Positions 63,511 to 64,000 of a stretch of DNA of 64,000 bases are shown piece by piece. The notes beneath the pieces were generated by a model that was given only the letters and a program-made list of their open reading frames with translations, was not told the origin of the DNA and did not search any database. A program made the position numbers and the translations under genes. The DNA lies in the NCBI GenBank assembly GCA_039819545.1, contig JBCBRS010000009.1, positions 61,134 through 125,133 of the forward strand. The letters run 5' to 3'. Source of the DNA: CALLPQ01 sp039819545 (lineage in GTDB: Bacteria; Pseudomonadota; Alphaproteobacteria; Caulobacterales; Parvularculaceae). Within the stretch, counting starts at the first letter, position 1, and each line of letters starts with the position of its first letter.

Positions 63511-64000
63511 ATGCTTTTAAAGATCGCAACAACACACCGGCCGGCCACTGACCTCGGATTCCTGCTTCGCAAGAACCCGGCGAATGTGCATGAGGCTGAC
63601 CTCCCATTTGGTCGCTCGCACATCTTCTATCCGGTGGCACGGGAAGACGCTTGCGAAGCTGTGTTGATGCTGGACGTTGACCCAGTGGCGCTTGTACGCG
63701 GACGTAGAGGCGGTTCCGGCGAGGCGTTGCTGGATCACTATGTGAATGATCGGCCTTACGCCGCGTCATCATTCCTAAGCGTGGCTATGGCGCGGACGCT
63801 GCGGGATGCGATTGCGGGCCGTGCGCCCGAGCGTGAATCGTTGGCGCAGACCGCGATACCGATTGAACTCACGGTGACGCCTTTGCCCTGCCGTGGGGGT
63901 GATGAAGTCGTGCGCCGTCTTTTTGAACCGCTGGGCTACGAAGTCGACACGGAAGGCGCGCCGCTTGATGGAGAGCACACTGAATGGGGTGAGAGCCCTT
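63511..64000 (+). CDS. hen1: 3'-terminal RNA ribose 2'-O-methyltransferase Hen1, 5' part
   Basis: 163 residues before the window ends. The translation starts MLLKIATTHRPATDLGFLL and contains FGRSHIFYPVARE, LMLDVDPVALVRGR, YVNDRPYAASSFLSVAMA and TPLPCRGGDEVVRRLFEPLG, which are the N-terminal (Hen1_L) signatures of bacterial Hen1. Bacterial Hen1 methylates the 3' end of RNA before ligation by Pnkp, protecting repaired tRNA from toxins such as ribotoxins. The methyltransferase domain and any pnkp gene lie to the right of the window. Confidence 0.92.
   Translation, partial: MLLKIATTHRPATDLGFLLRKNPANVHEADLPFGRSHIFYPVAREDACEAVLMLDVDPVALVRGRRGGSGEALLDHYVNDRPYAASSFLSVAMARTLRDAIAGRAPERESLAQTAIPIELTVTPLPCRGGDEVVRRLFEPLGYEVDTEGAPLDGEHTEWGESP

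Overview
The window reads as a contiguous piece of an alphaproteobacterial chromosome (GC-rich by eye, with dense gene packing, short overlaps and short operons). Lineage markers include a COQ9-type ubiquinone protein near rpsU, a DivK-PleD cell-cycle pair, an FtsB-like gene directly before pdhA, an ELM1-family protein, a DUF482 protein, RidA/HIT genes, and a squalene-hopene cyclase. No rRNA, CRISPR array or intact insertion sequence was seen. The genus cannot be fixed from the sequence alone; a free-living, possibly marine, aerobic heterotroph fits the gene content (TRAP uptake, PQQ sugar dehydrogenase, hopanoids).

Layout. 1-2565: a TRAP transporter operon on the minus strand (DctP, an enlarged DctQ, and DctM cut by the window edge). 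2929-6143: COQ9, an MFS carrier, rpsU (which appears to start at AUC) and an FtsB-like protein. 6244-7368: pdhA with a lysine/alanine-rich tail and no pdhB after it. 7584-9542: a lone, visibly AT-richer gene joining an ABC-type ATPase to a DUF4435/TOPRIM-like domain, the architecture of a one-gene PARIS (AriA-AriB) or OLD-like phage-defence protein. 9777-13522: folB with a FolM-type reductase, a Ca2+/Na+ exchanger, a 26-residue membrane microprotein and an ELM1 protein. 13534-19285: thioredoxin, YghU-type GST, PQQ dehydrogenase, CPBP protease, HerA-like ATPase. 19550-28117: an acidic alanine-rich repeat protein, an Hpt protein, then rbfA-truB, a secreted DUF305/LVIVD fusion, rpsO and pnp.

28366-40547: DUF885 peptidase, MarC, a minus-strand run (RidA, DUF482, HIT, SDR), DinB, the DivK/PleD signalling pair, UvrD helicase and a YegP-type protein. 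40723-46009: metallophosphoesterase, squalene-hopene cyclase, BaiN-type flavoprotein and a sterol-desaturase-family enzyme. 46177-52165: a small conserved-looking protein, an orphan ParA, two MFS carriers and a solitary tyrosine recombinase. Directly upstream of the recombinase is a perfect 11-8-11 dyad shaped like a recombinase core site; tRNA-Leu(GAG) follows, with its 3' end facing the recombinase.

52343-64000: an orphan FliN-like SPOA protein divergent from lipB, an EF-hand protein, a small channel-like protein, M48 protease with DUF898 protein, cysE-NUDIX-cyclophilin, SDR, an HCCA-isomerase-type protein, queF, a GRDP-like membrane protein and tRNA-Phe(GAA). Then come a perfect 18-bp inverted repeat and the 5' part of hen1, the 3'-terminal RNA methyltransferase of the bacterial Pnkp/Hen1 RNA-repair system, whose remainder lies beyond the window.

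The most interesting signals are the single-gene ATPase-DUF4435 protein, the recombinase with its lox-like dyad, the hen1 start with the inverted repeat before it, and the non-canonical rpsU start. All family assignments rest on reading motifs in the translated sequence; no database search was run.
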